Source: Phycomyces blakesleeanus NRRL 1555(-) | Lineage: Eukaryota; Mucoromycota; Mucoromycetes; Mucorales; Phycomycetaceae | Reading direction: 5' to 3' | NCBI RefSeq assembly: GCF_001638985.1 | Contig: NW_017265138.1 | Coordinates: 2,099,993-2,163,992 of the forward strand | DNA: 64,000 nucleotides | Shown here: positions 12,488 to 23,861 of the stretch, piece by piece | Layout: each line of letters begins with the position of its first letter | How positions within the stretch are numbered: position 1 is the first letter of the stretch | Notes under the pieces: model-generated | What the model was told of the DNA's origin: nothing | What the model saw: only the letters and a program-made list of their open reading frames with translations | Database searches by the model: none | Position numbers and translations under genes: made by a program

Positions 12488-13301
12488 TTAAAGATATTCT
12501 TCAGCGTCCTCAGCGTATTACCTAAAAAAATCTAGAATCGGTTCAACGGACAAATATAGGGATTCCGGCTATTATTATGGTGTTAATGAAAAAATAAACA
12601 ATAATAAATAGCTAATATTCTGGTGAAGGCTAATCATTTATCTAAGCAAGAACATAGTAATTACTGAGCTGGATCAATTTTTGGAGAGATAGTAGAGTCA
12701 TGTAAAGAACAAAAAATACTAAATTCAGCCTCTAAAATGACCAGGAGTAATTGACTATTGTTATATGCTAATTTAGAGTCTTTGGTATGGTACTTTAATA
12801 AGAAATAATTTAATACTAATATACAGTCGCCATAGCTGTGCCAAAGTGAAGAAGATATATACGAGTGGAAATGCCATTATTAAGAGGTTCATAAGGCACT
12901 GTTTTTTCAGGCCTATTATTTTTTGCATACTAAGGCCCTGAGTGGCCAAAATTTTATTATATATTAGAAAATAAAGAGAAGTTGTTAGAAGAAGAGAAGA
13001 TGTGGATTAAGAGTACTTGTACAGCTGTCAATGAGAATAACTTTTTTTTTCAATTTAGAGGTCGAATTTAGTATCTTTTACACTTTTTATTGTTTTATTA
13101 TCTCTCCAAAAATTGATCCAGCTCAGTAATTACTATGTTCTTGCTTAGATAAATGATTAGCCTTCACCAGAATATTAGCTATTTATTATTGTTTATTTTT
13201 TCATTAACACCATAATAATAGCCGGAATCCCTATATTTGTCCGTTGAACCGATTCTAGATTTTTTAGGTAATACGCTGAAGACGCTGGAGATTATCTTTA
13301 A
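12488..13301. mobile_element. Foldback / long-inverted-repeat element, no coding capacity
   Basis: Two arms, 12488-12742 and 13053-13301, are near-perfect reverse complements over about 200 bp (for example GAATCGGTTCAACGG at about 12535 against CCGTTGAACCGATTC near 13240) and more degenerate toward the centre. The unique centre of about 310 bp has no ORF of note. Both outer ends carry the AGCGTC(C/T)TCAGCG block followed by a TTACCTAAA-type sequence. This is the structure of a non-autonomous DNA transposon (MITE or foldback). It ends about 70 bp past the stop codon of the gene at 13372. No clear target-site duplication could be fixed by eye. Confidence 0.8.
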
Positions 13302-13371
13302 ACACATTTCTGTGTAATAAAACCTTTTTTCTTCTTCTATTTCATTTATATTCTAATATATTCACACAATT

Positions 13372-15585
13372 TTACCGCTGTTCACGCGCAACCATGACAA
13401 TGGTGTCTTTTGTTCAACTGGTCTTCCTAATTGCCGATCAATTAAGCATGTGTTTACGGCCATAGCAACTTCCAAGGCCAATGTCTGTGGTCATCATTAA
13501 CACAATATCAAATGGTATAGGGCTTGCCATCAAGAGGGTATTCATCTTACTCGTAAATGCATCAAATTCCCAAACAAGTTGGGAAAGAGAGGAAGCTGTT
13601 CAAGGGATATGCATAAATCGGATTGAGATAGTTTTACAAACCGATAGACACCGTCGTAGGCCAGATCCATAGCAAAAGTCTCGAATTTTGACCCTACCAA
13701 ATGAAAAGAAAGTATTAAATCAAGTTGAATGTCTTATGATAATCTTTAGGCGTTACCTTGTACCAAAATCCCATACGCCACAGGCCGAGTCACACCAAGA
13801 TAAATCAGTCGGTGTAATACCAGTTTCATCTCTTTGGCCAGCTTTACATAATCCGATACATAGCCCATATTACGCTTATAGGCCACCTTCAATTCCAATG
13901 TGCCAATTACTGTAAGCATCGAGCCACTTTTGGCAAAAAGAGCCCAGTCTGGCTTATATACAAGATCGTCTTTTTTGGTATCATTGTCGTTATCCACTTT
14001 AATGTCGTTGTCTTCGTCATTATTTTCTTCTTTTAATTCATTTGCCCGTTTTCGCTTTGATCCAGGCAACAATGTACCATTAGCCCTATGGATAAAGCAT
14101 AATATTTTGGGTCAATTTTGTCCCATATTTTGGAAAGTTTACTTTTTACCAATCTTGTTTGAAATTTTCATCGGAGCCGAAGATAGTCTCCAAGATTGCG
14201 TCCAGGTATTTGTGGGCAAAGCTGTCTTCAAGCATTTGTTTCCTACTACTTCCATTCAACAGTCTGGCGGACCTGTGATATAAAGTGTAAAATAGAATAA
14301 ACAAATTGATGACCAGGTTTATTTTGATGACTTTACAATGCATGTATGATTTCTGCAGCAAGAAAATCATCGGCGTTCTCTGTCGCTGCTGCTTCAGAAA
14401 GACACTCAACAGTGGCCAGCTTAACGGATCTCCAACACAATAACTCCATCTATGATATAGGCATGTAAGTCAAATACACTCTTACTGAAGAAATATATAT
14501 ATATATATTACTTCTGATAACTTAGTACACCATTTAATTGCGAATTTGTTGATTGTTCGCGTATATTGCATGATCTCAATATTGGCAATGATACTCTTGT
14601 GTTGAGAGTTTGTGAACCCTGGGACGCTGTCATTAATATTCTTTGAAAACGGAAAGATATAGTCCAGCCCTCTGTACCAAAGCAATCATGGAGGTAAGTC
14701 TATCTAATTCCTTTATTTTCTCTTTTTTTTTCACTAACAAGAGATCTGTATCTGATAAGGATTCTCCCTTGACATGCCGACTGATGATTTGATCACGAAA
14801 TGAAAACAGCACATTTGACACCAAGATATTATCAACGACCCACTGTTCAATGACGAAAAAAAGAAACGTATGCATGCTTATTGTTAATCTTTCTTCTTTC
14901 TTTTCTTTTATTTTTGGTCTATTTCTTTAAGTGCCAGTAACATCCTTCAATATTTCTTGATCGTGTCAACAAAGAGACATTTTTGTGTTAAAGTATCTAT
15001 ATAGCTTCACGCACTGTTACATAAACAGCCATATACTTTTCTATTTTCTCTTTTATTCACTTTCATTAAAATGATATTTTATTAATCTCTTATTTTTTTA
15101 TCTCAAATAGAGTAATTATCGAAACTATCTTTACTGGTTCGATTCTTGTTTACATTCCTTTAATCTATTTTTTTTCTCTTACTTTCGTATTATTGACATC
15201 AGACGTACTGGTTGCATTCACGTTCACGACATTATATTTTCGAGAACGGAAGGTTTGGCTGTCAAGCTGTGAAAACAGATTAAGTATTGATCATTTCATT
15301 CAGGTTTCTTACTGCTGTCATTGTAACGTGATCGTCTTCAATATGTTTCTGAAATTCTGCTGCATCGTCAAAATACATCTTACAGTAGCAGCAACCAAAA
15401 CAAGTTCGAGACTTGTTTGTATGATTTGTCACAAAAGTAATTTCTTTTGTTGATTTACGACGTTCATTTTTGAATTTGCACTTTAGAGTGTGAATGCTCT
15501 CTAAATGCTTTCTCAACGTATTCGATGTGCTTTTATTGTTCTGACAATAAGGGCAAAAGTGTACGAGAAAGATCTCCGCTGTCAT
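13372..15585 (-). CDS. Unknown protein: N-terminal paired C2H2 zinc fingers, C-terminal PD-(D/E)XK-like motif
   Basis: About nine exons, about 500 aa. Exons with agreeing phases: 15585-15313, 15266-15183, from 14842, to 14512, 14449-14337, 14272-14150, 14085-13757, 13693-13551, 13484-13372. The first exon holds two fingers of identical spacing, C-x2-C-x12-H-x4-H. Later blocks: FSFRDQIISRHVKGESLSD, YRGLDYIFPFSKNIND, LSEAAATENADDFLAAEI, a Lys/Asp/Asn-rich linker, then KPDWALF followed by GTLELKVAYK, a PD-x17-ExK arrangement typical of the restriction-endonuclease-like fold, then a helix, YGILVQGSKFE and DLAYDGVYRFVKL, ending TGA at 13372. From memory, C-terminal relatives occur in many copies in Mucorales with unknown function. 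Near 14690 the frame changes (DRLTSMIALVQ to YRGLDY) without a good intron, so one frameshift is possible. The nuclease idea is inference. Confidence 0.62.
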
Positions 15586-15620
15586 AATGCTAAAGAAGAG
15601 AAACAATGAAAGCATTGTAT

Positions 15621-15903
15621 TGCAACACCGGACATCATCTTACAGCACCGGACATCATCTTACAGCACCGGACATCATCTTACAGCACCGGACATCATCT
15701 TACAGCACCGGACATCATCTTACAGCACCGGACATCATCTTACAGCACCGGACAGCACCTTACAGCACCGGACAGCACCTTACAGCACCGGACAGCACCT
15801 TACAGCACCGGACAGCACCTTACAGTACCGGACAGCATCTTACAGCACCGGACAGCGCCTTACAGCACCGGACAGCACCTTACAGCACCGGACATCATCT
15901 TAC
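15621..15903. repeat. 20-bp GC-rich minisatellite, about 14 units
   Basis: Tandem units of TACAGCACCGGACATCATCT, perfect for the first five full units. A block of units ending in CAGCACCT follows, then mixed variants and a final unit of the first type. The array begins about 35 bp upstream of the ATG at 15585, so it lies in the promoter or 5' UTR of that gene. Because 20 is not a multiple of 3 and no unit holds a stop codon, long open frames run through it on the plus strand; these are artefacts of the repeat. Confidence 0.95.
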
Positions 15904-18068
15904 ACAGCGTAGTGTCACATCTTACAACACTCACAACTTTACTACTATATTCGATCAATCAGAATAAATTCTCAAAGTACCTTGCTTCTGTTAATACGAA
16001 TCGCTCTCTTCAAAATACCCAGCATGTTCCCTTTCAATAGCCACATCCTAGCTACTAATAAATTTTACGGGAAAGAAAAATGCTTGCAAAAATCTCTAAC
16101 TAAAACTCCCTTTTTTTTATATTTTTTTTTTTTACCATAGTGTAAGAGCATCCCCCGTAGTTACATTTCCCTCTTTTTTAGCAATGTTTTTTTTTAGCCA
16201 TATCAGTGGTTTAAAACAGCCAAAAAATTGAGGGTCAAATCTCAGTAACATTTTTTTTTAAGAACTCGCCATCTCATATAGTTTTCTTTACTAGTAAATT
16301 TATTCATTATTATTATTATTATTTTTAAAAAAAAGGTATATGGAAATCCATGCAGCAAGTAATAAATTGACCAATTTTTTTATTAAATGTTTTTAGAAAC
16401 GTAACTGCTGGGGCTGGTTTTAAGGTTGTTGTTTTTTTTTGTTATTTGAAGCTACTTCCAAATTGAATAACAGTGATAAACCTATCAGGTTGTGGCATCA
16501 TATCACAGCTAGTTAAGGATGTGGCAAAAGCTCGATACAGAAACAACATCTCTATTCCACAAGCGATCTACAAGCTGTAAAAAAAACGTGGTTTTTCAAA
16601 CAATTTTGGTTTGTAACTTTGTAATGGCTTATAAGAATATTAATACAATAAAGGCTGGTTGTAATATTTACCTTGGATGATTATAGCAAATTACATTTGA
16701 CGTTTGATAGCGACGATGCAGGGCAGGGAGTTTGGGGGATTTTACTTGAGCTTTTGAAAGGCTGTAATTAGAGCACAAAGGACTAGTGTTTGTATATAGT
16801 AAATTTACCAATAAAAAAAAACAGCATTTTCCGTATGGAAAATACACAAAGTTATCTATAACACGCAGGAGAAAAATAAAATAAAAGTTAAGCAAATACT
16901 TTCCTGGATAAATCACCCTCTAAATCTCCTCTTTTTGTCTTCTTATATTTATTCTTTACAATCCCCTTTTGTTTTGTTTTCAATATACTTTGTATCAATA
17001 AATTCCAGAACTCCTGACATCTATAATCTAGAATATTAATGGATAAAACAATAATAGCAGGCAATTTCCTTTTATTGATAATAAACTATATCTTTTTATG
17101 GTTATTCTTTGAATCAATTAATATAGGCTAATGGGATTATTATACAACGGTCGATCGTCTAGCTTTATCGTTGGGTAAAATATTAAGTGGACTAATGATA
17201 ATGAGTGAGTGGATTTAGGGCCAATGTACATACACACACATTTCTCCTAAAAACGGCTGGGTGTAAGAATTAAACACATAATTCTCCTTAATGATTATTA
17301 AAGTTACCCGGCCCTCAAAATTATAAGTTAATGAAATGAAGAATAAAAGAAGAAGCATAAAAAAGAATCCCACACAAAAATAAGCTTATTGTTTCTGGAC
17401 ACAAAAACACAAAATAATAATGATAATAATGAAAATGAAAATTTACCACACGCACACACCAAGACAAAAATAAAAATAGAAAACCTAAATCTAGCTTTAA
17501 AGGGCTGAAGAAATAAAGAAAGTAAAGCCATACAAACGAGTCTTTCGTTGTTTTCACCCCTCAAGGTAGATAGATATATCTATATGGATACATGAGGTTA
17601 AAGCTAAAGTAAACTATATATGTACATGTACATGCAAATCGATACACATATTGGCACAAGTCTCAGATCCATTGTGGATTTTCAAAATTCGGTTTTACAA
17701 ATTCACAATTACACCCACATAGCAGCAAAAAGTAGTAAATTTTCCTTATACCTCAAAAGGAGTAATTATTAAAAAAGGAATAAAGGAAAATAAATAAAGA
17801 AATAAATAAATAGATAGATAGATATATGGAAAATTATTTTGTACAAGAGGATATAAAAGAAGAAGAAAAGATGGTAGAGAAGCTGAAGGGTTTAAAGTGT
17901 TGAAGGGTAGATATAAAACGAGAAAGCTAGAGACCTATAGAGAACACTGGAGGAGTAAGATAGCAAGAGGGAATACAGTAAAGGTGGGTGGTATAGGGAC
18001 AAATAATAACACAGAAGAAAAAATAATAGGTAGGTAGGTAAGTAGATAGATAGAGAGAGAACATGGCT
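15904..18068. other. Spacer between minisatellite and chitin synthase 3' end
   Basis: AT-rich with no convincing gene. Near 16147 a short block (GAGCATCCCCCGTAGTTA) resembles the end motifs seen beside the foldback element and may be a decayed transposon end. The 17820-18060 stretch is purine-rich with GATA and GGTA repeats and probably carries the chitin synthase 3' UTR. Confidence 0.4.
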
Positions 18069-21000
18069 CTAAGCTATTCGGTCCAGATACTCCAGAGTAG
18101 TTTCCTCAATACATTGGTGAATATATGCTTGAGTCTCATCATCCGTGTGAACACGGCTACCAAACATGTGGAAAAGATGATCTTTGACTTGCGCACGAGT
18201 GGTAGAGTCAAGATCAGCAGTATCAAGGTAGAGTCGGATCTGCTGATGGAGAAGAGGGAAAAATTCGTGAGAGGAAAGAGGTTGCTGCTGTTCAGGGTTA
18301 GTATTATTGGTAGTGATTGTGTCCATAGTGTCGACAGTATTTGAGCGGTGATGAGAGTAAGTGGAATACTGAGAGAAGTTTGGACGAGGTGTGCGAGAAC
18401 GAATAGCGGCAGAAAATCCAGATCCAGACCCAGATCCAATACCATGGGTACCACTGCCACTGCCACTGCCACTGCCACTACTATTACTACCAATGTGCGC
18501 ACTGGAGCGAGGGATCCTTAGACCTACTCTACCATGCATAGCAGCTCTTCGGCCTTGCTCTTGTTCTTCCCTGAGCTGCAAAGCATCTTTAGAGTTCATA
18601 CGAGAGTATATAACTCCTGCTTGAATAGTCTCAAGCGACATCTCTGGATCCACACTAAGGTTAGAACTGGCAAGCGAGTAGGTAGTAGAAAGTGTGGAAC
18701 GAATGGAACGGCGGTCAACAGGTACATCTGCTGGAAATACCGAATCAACTGAAAATGCACGGCTGTGTGAAGCAGACTCAAGAACATAAGGGGATGTCAT
18801 CCATGTAAACCCACTGCTGTTCACCGTCCCATTGATGACTGAATCTTCTGCGCAGCTGTAAATGTTGCTTGCATAGGGTGTCTGGTCGCCTGCACTTCTT
18901 TGTCCGCCCTGAGTAAAATAAGATGACTGAGATCTACTCTGACGATGGCCAAGATTGCGGTTGCGATATGTCGTTTCATCCATCACATACGCCTTGTCAC
19001 TCTGTAGTGCGCTCTCATAGTCATCCTCAAATGGGTTATCAACAGGATCAATAAAAGGGTTACTGACGCTTGAATTTGCATGATCTCTGTAAGGTGGGAG
19101 CATTCCAGTCTTGAATACCTCTGTTGCATCTCTTCTTCCAATCCCTGATGAGGAGAATCCTTCTGCACGACCTTGATTTCCATAACCATAGCCATCGACG
19201 GTCGATCCAGCCATTCTGAATCCACTAGTGGCCGCCATACGTGAGCTGTGGAACCCGTCTCGGATCTGAGCATTGGGTGGAGATGTAATTATCGAATCTC
19301 CATCGTACATTGATTCTGACCGTCGTGACGGAGCACTTGTTTCAGTACTTGTGCGTGAGTTTGCAAAACTACTAAATCCAACAAATTTGGAATCGAGGGC
19401 TGTTTGGTTACGCTGGTGAGACTTTCGTGCCTCAAACGCCTCGTGCTCTGTTAACCTCATGCGAGGAATCAGTTCTCCTTCATCTGGGACTTCTTCGTCT
19501 TTTTCGCTATCTTTGGGGTTAGGATAGTCCACAATGCCGTGTAGGCGAGAGGATTTGTAGCCACGAATAGCCCAGACATCATACCACTTGTCTGCATTAT
19601 TACTATTCCAGGCGGCTAATAAAGGGAACCAAATGGCAAACAAGGGAACAGCAATGAGGCAATAAAGTATAAACCACAATACATATCTGAACTGACGTCG
19701 GAGTAGAAAGTAGATGATGTGGATAATGACAAGACCAGTGAAACAAAAGGCAATGATCGAGTAGGTCAGACCTAAATTAAGAAAAAATCGGACATATATG
19801 ATGTAAAGATAGACAATGACAGGTGTATAGAATATCATGTCCAGTAGCTCAGTGATGCTAAGAAGCCAGTAGCTTAGTCCTCGCTGCCAATAAACACGCT
19901 GGTTTCTCCACAGATTGTAGAATATAGCCCGTATGCTACGGGTTTGAGAGCCCTGGAGGGCCAGAAAGTCGGTCGGGAGGGTTACATATCCAATAGCTTC
20001 AGACTCAAACCCTAGATGGCAGCCTGGGTGAGATTGTAATAGGACAGCTGCCAAGCAACGGTCTTCACCCTGTAATAGGGCATTCATCGTATGCATTGTG
20101 GACGCCTGTTGGAGAGCAAACCCTCGCAGAACAGTTGGGTGGATGCAGCAAAGACTGATATTGGTGGTATGCACAGGGCGAGATGACCGGACTTCTGCCA
20201 TACTTGAGTTTGCCGAAGTTTGTGTCTCTTCAACGTCCCAGGGGTCTTTGTTGGGAATTATTTCGTCACTTAGCTTGGGCCAGCGTGAGGGCCAGATAGA
20301 TTGTTGGGATGTAGCCTTACTCTGGGTGCGTTCCATAGAAGTATTTCGTGATCGTGAGTGTGATTGTGATCGTGATTGTGATTGGGATCGTGATCGTGGT
20401 TGAGACGGTGATAAGGACGGCGACGATTTCGACGGCGACGACGAGGGAGACAGTAAAGGACTATCTGACCAGACCTTGTACATCACAAGTCCACTACTGA
20501 TGGTCATTACTCTCTTGAGAAATGTTTCGTAGGCCAGCCCAGAGAACAGGGTGAGATAGAGGGGGAAAATTTGAAGCATTGTGGTGAGATTCTGCTCAGG
20601 GTTTGCGGGTCTGATGTGCCCACTGATTGCAATCATCTTTGGATCTCTTTCAAGCCGGAGAACTAGGCGCTGGACCACATCTGCGTGGACCTGGGTATCT
20701 GCGTCTGTTACCAGCAGATACTTGAATAGACGGGGATCGATACCGAGTACATTGTAGCACTGGTTAAACAATTCGTACTCGAGGGGTGTCATCCGGTTGT
20801 TGGTAATATTCATGCAACGTTCCAGAAAACCAAACACGATAATCATCGAATCACGCTTTCCACGGTTACCTGGCACACGTCCTCCACTATTACCACCACC
20901 ACTAATATTACCAGGTGATGACGATGAATGTTCTCGAGGATGGCCGTGTTTTACCACGACCATGTATGGTACACGATTACGGCCTGTTTCATAGAATCCA

Positions 21001-22771
21001 GAGTACACACGGGCATAGTTTAGACGACGACGGTTCTGACCCAGAGAAACATAAGCTTGCATGGCCGGTTCTTCGGTGCAGCTGTAGCCGAGGGCCTCTA
21101 GGATCAATACATGAGTCTCCTTTGAATCGTGTACACTCTGGGTAACTCCGTCACACACAAACAGCAGCAATTTCTTTGTGTCTTCATAGCTGGCTCTAGC
21201 AAGGGACTCATAGGTCTGTTTGAGAGTCTCGTTAGATTCCCCACAGCACGGGATCATAAGGATCGTGTGGGGCCAGGAGCGGGGCCGGGCTGATGAGAAC
21301 TTGGGGTCCGAGGAAAAGAATAGGCGCTGAATGAATGGCATGCGGGACAGATTTGCAAGGTTCATCTTTAGTAAGAAATACATTAATCCGATGCCCATCG
21401 TGGCCCACATAGCAGGGTTTATGCGGGAACAACCCACTGGGATTGCACTCGAGACGACTCCCTTGAAAAAGAGGGTTTTGAGGCAATCGTTGAATACACT
21501 TGATACATTGCCATTAAAGTAGTCAGACATGTCTTTTCCAAGGTTAACATAGAGCATGATACTGAGATCGAGGGGTAAAAACAGTCGGTCAGGGGCAAAC
21601 GCGCGTGAGTTTGTAGTGGTCGACACAGGAACGACATTGGTAGCCATGGTAAAATAAGACGTCAGATCTAGCACGTTTCCGTTCAATACGACATAGGCAC
21701 GCGCATCTGGATTGGCGGGGGTGGGTAAAGCATTGAATTTGGTTGAAATGTCTTTAAGATCAAAAACGATATCTAAAAAAGAAAAACAAAAGATAAGACA
21801 AAATGATATTCATGTACAGGATCAATAAAAAGAAAAATAAAAGAAGAAGAAGAAGAATGTATATAGACGCCTATACATGTATTATGTATACAATCTACAG
21901 ACAGCATATTCTAACTGACCTCCTTTTAGCCCATACATGTCAACCTCTAATGATTGTGCTGAATTGAGAAAACAAGGAGATCCACTGATATTCAGTTGGG
22001 CAGGGTTAGGGCATGTAATAAGTGTAGTGTTTGCAAAAATGTAGCCGGGATCATTGGTGAGTAGATAAGATAGCCAGGCATCTGCTTGAGCTTCACGGCC
22101 GCTGAGACACAATTGAAGCGTCTTGTCGTCGTAGGTGCCCTGAGAAGAACGTCGGAGGTGTAGAAAGGTTGGAAATAGAGGTGAAATGTCTTGACCGAGA
22201 TGATTTTGGATCTCGGACATCAATTCCATCTCCATGTTTTTTGATGGTCGGACGGCTTTGCCATTGATCCCCACATAGCGGGATCCATTCCCATACACTT
22301 CGTCGTAATCATATGTTTTTTCGGGATCGCAAAAGAGTTCCGAGACAAACTCGAGCCAAACCGCAAGTGAACATGAAACGATCAAGAAAAGGATGCAGAT
22401 GGCGATCTTTTCACGCCATGCCCTGCGAGCAACTGTTTTGGATCATCGAGATGAGCCCTTTATAATTTTTACTTTATTTTATTTTTAACTCTTTACATAA
22501 AATATACATATACATATAGATATAGATATAGATATAAATGTACATGTACATGTACATGTACATACATATATACATATATACATAAAACATATGTGTATAT
22601 GTGTGTAATTCTTGTAATTTTATTATTACTATTATTATTATTGAGAATTGAAGATCGCAACTTGCCTGGTGTGGTCATGCCACCCAGAGAATGAAGGAGG
22701 ACATCAGGTATAGGTAATGTGCACACTCTTGCGAATGCAGTCCAAATGAGACCTCGATAGGTAGTTGGCAT
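18069..22771 (-). CDS. Divergent division-2 (class IV/V-like) chitin synthase lacking QRRRW
   Basis: Three exons (22771-22666, 22432-21920, 21772-18069) with matching phases give 1440 aa; yeast Chs3 is about 1165. The N-terminus carries the family GMTTP...RRAWREK motif, a membrane helix, then the DIVFDLKDIS and DARAYVVLNGNVLDLTSYF region typical of the cytochrome-b5-like part of Chs3 enzymes. In the GT2 domain, CGES, CDGVT, TDADT and QGEDR can be read. At the normally invariant SQRRRW position the sequence is SQTRSI, followed by IFYNLW where active enzymes have STVHNL. Several membrane helices follow (about 19900-19600). Two low-complexity insertions interrupt the catalytic domain, one Gly/Ser/Arg-rich (near 20930-20860) and one Ser/Gln/Arg-rich (near 20450-20310). 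The last 500 or so residues are Ser/Gly-rich and disordered. Intron 1 appears to use a GC-AG boundary. Expected role is chitin synthesis at the plasma membrane, or a regulatory non-catalytic role. Confidence 0.88.
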
Positions 22772-23861
22772 AAAAGAGTGGTTCTCGGCTACTCTAGTGT
22801 GAGGAATCGAGCCAGTTCAGTCCTACCATGAATTAGGGGTGCAACAAAAAAGAAATAATAAAATAGACCGAACGCCTCGGTTCAGCCGAGGTCAAGAAAG
22901 TCCGTTTTGTGGTACACTAGAGTATTTTACATATATATATATATATATATTCAATTTATTTTCTTTGTGTAAAGTGTATTGTAGTTTAATGCATTGTGAG
23001 TGAGTGAGTGAGAGTTGTTGGGGAAAAGAAAGGCCTATTGATTTTAATGTAAAGGTATTTAAATATCCATACATTTTTATAAATTTTTATATTATTATTA
23101 TTTACAAAAAAATGCTTATTAAAAATATATATGATTTTATTTGGATATATTTGAAAACGATATCAAGAAAATAGTAGTAAAAGAAGAAGGAACATAAGAA
23201 ATGAATGTAAGAAAAGGTAAAAATCAAAAGAAATATATATGTATGTATTTTATGTGTGTGTATTGTGTGTACAACTGTGAGAAAAATAAATGATAGAAGA
23301 TATGGTTGTAAAATAAGAGAAATTGTTTTAGTCTATATGTGTATGTGTGTATCTATATATGCGTGTGTATAGCGTATGCGGATAGTTGTGTATATTTGTG
23401 TATGTATATAAAGAAGTAGTAGTAAGAGTAGTAGTAGTAGTAGGAATAGTAATAGTAGCAGGAAAGAAATCAACGTGCTTGGTGGCATTAGATCGTGTAA
23501 ATGTGTAAATTTATATGTATATTCAATACACATACATACACACACAAACTACATCAATAATGCGCACCAATACACACAAAAAGAAACACAAAGACAAACC
23601 AAGACAACACACAATACACAACACACAGCACAATAATAATTACAATAATAATATGGATAACATGAATATGGATAACATGAATATGGATAATATGAATATA
23701 AAAAATATGGGTAAAAATGAAGGGTTATGATTATTGTGATGATGATTGTGATGATTTGTAGTATCTTTTTTGGTTGTTGTTGTTGTTGTGAATTATTCTT
23801 AATTTTTTTAAAGAAATATATATATATATAAAATAAGATGTGTGGGTGGATAAGGACAAGG
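22772..23861. other. Spacer between cyclin 3' end and chitin synthase start
   Basis: Contains the chitin synthase upstream region (22772-23100) and simple repeats. A 15-bp repeat, ATGGATAACATGAAT, occurs about three times at 23652-23698 in the cyclin 3' flank. No gene seen. Confidence 0.5.

Noticed and set aside
15587..16040. Two overlapping plus-strand open frames with TGHHLTAPDI / STGQHLTAPD repeats
   Set aside because: They are forced by the 20-bp minisatellite, which has no stop in any frame. They lack splice or family support and sit in the upstream region of the minus-strand gene.
23515..23730. Plus-strand frame with MDNMN repeats
   Set aside because: It is a 15-bp tandem repeat in the cyclin 3' flank with CA-rich low-complexity surroundings and no splice or family support.
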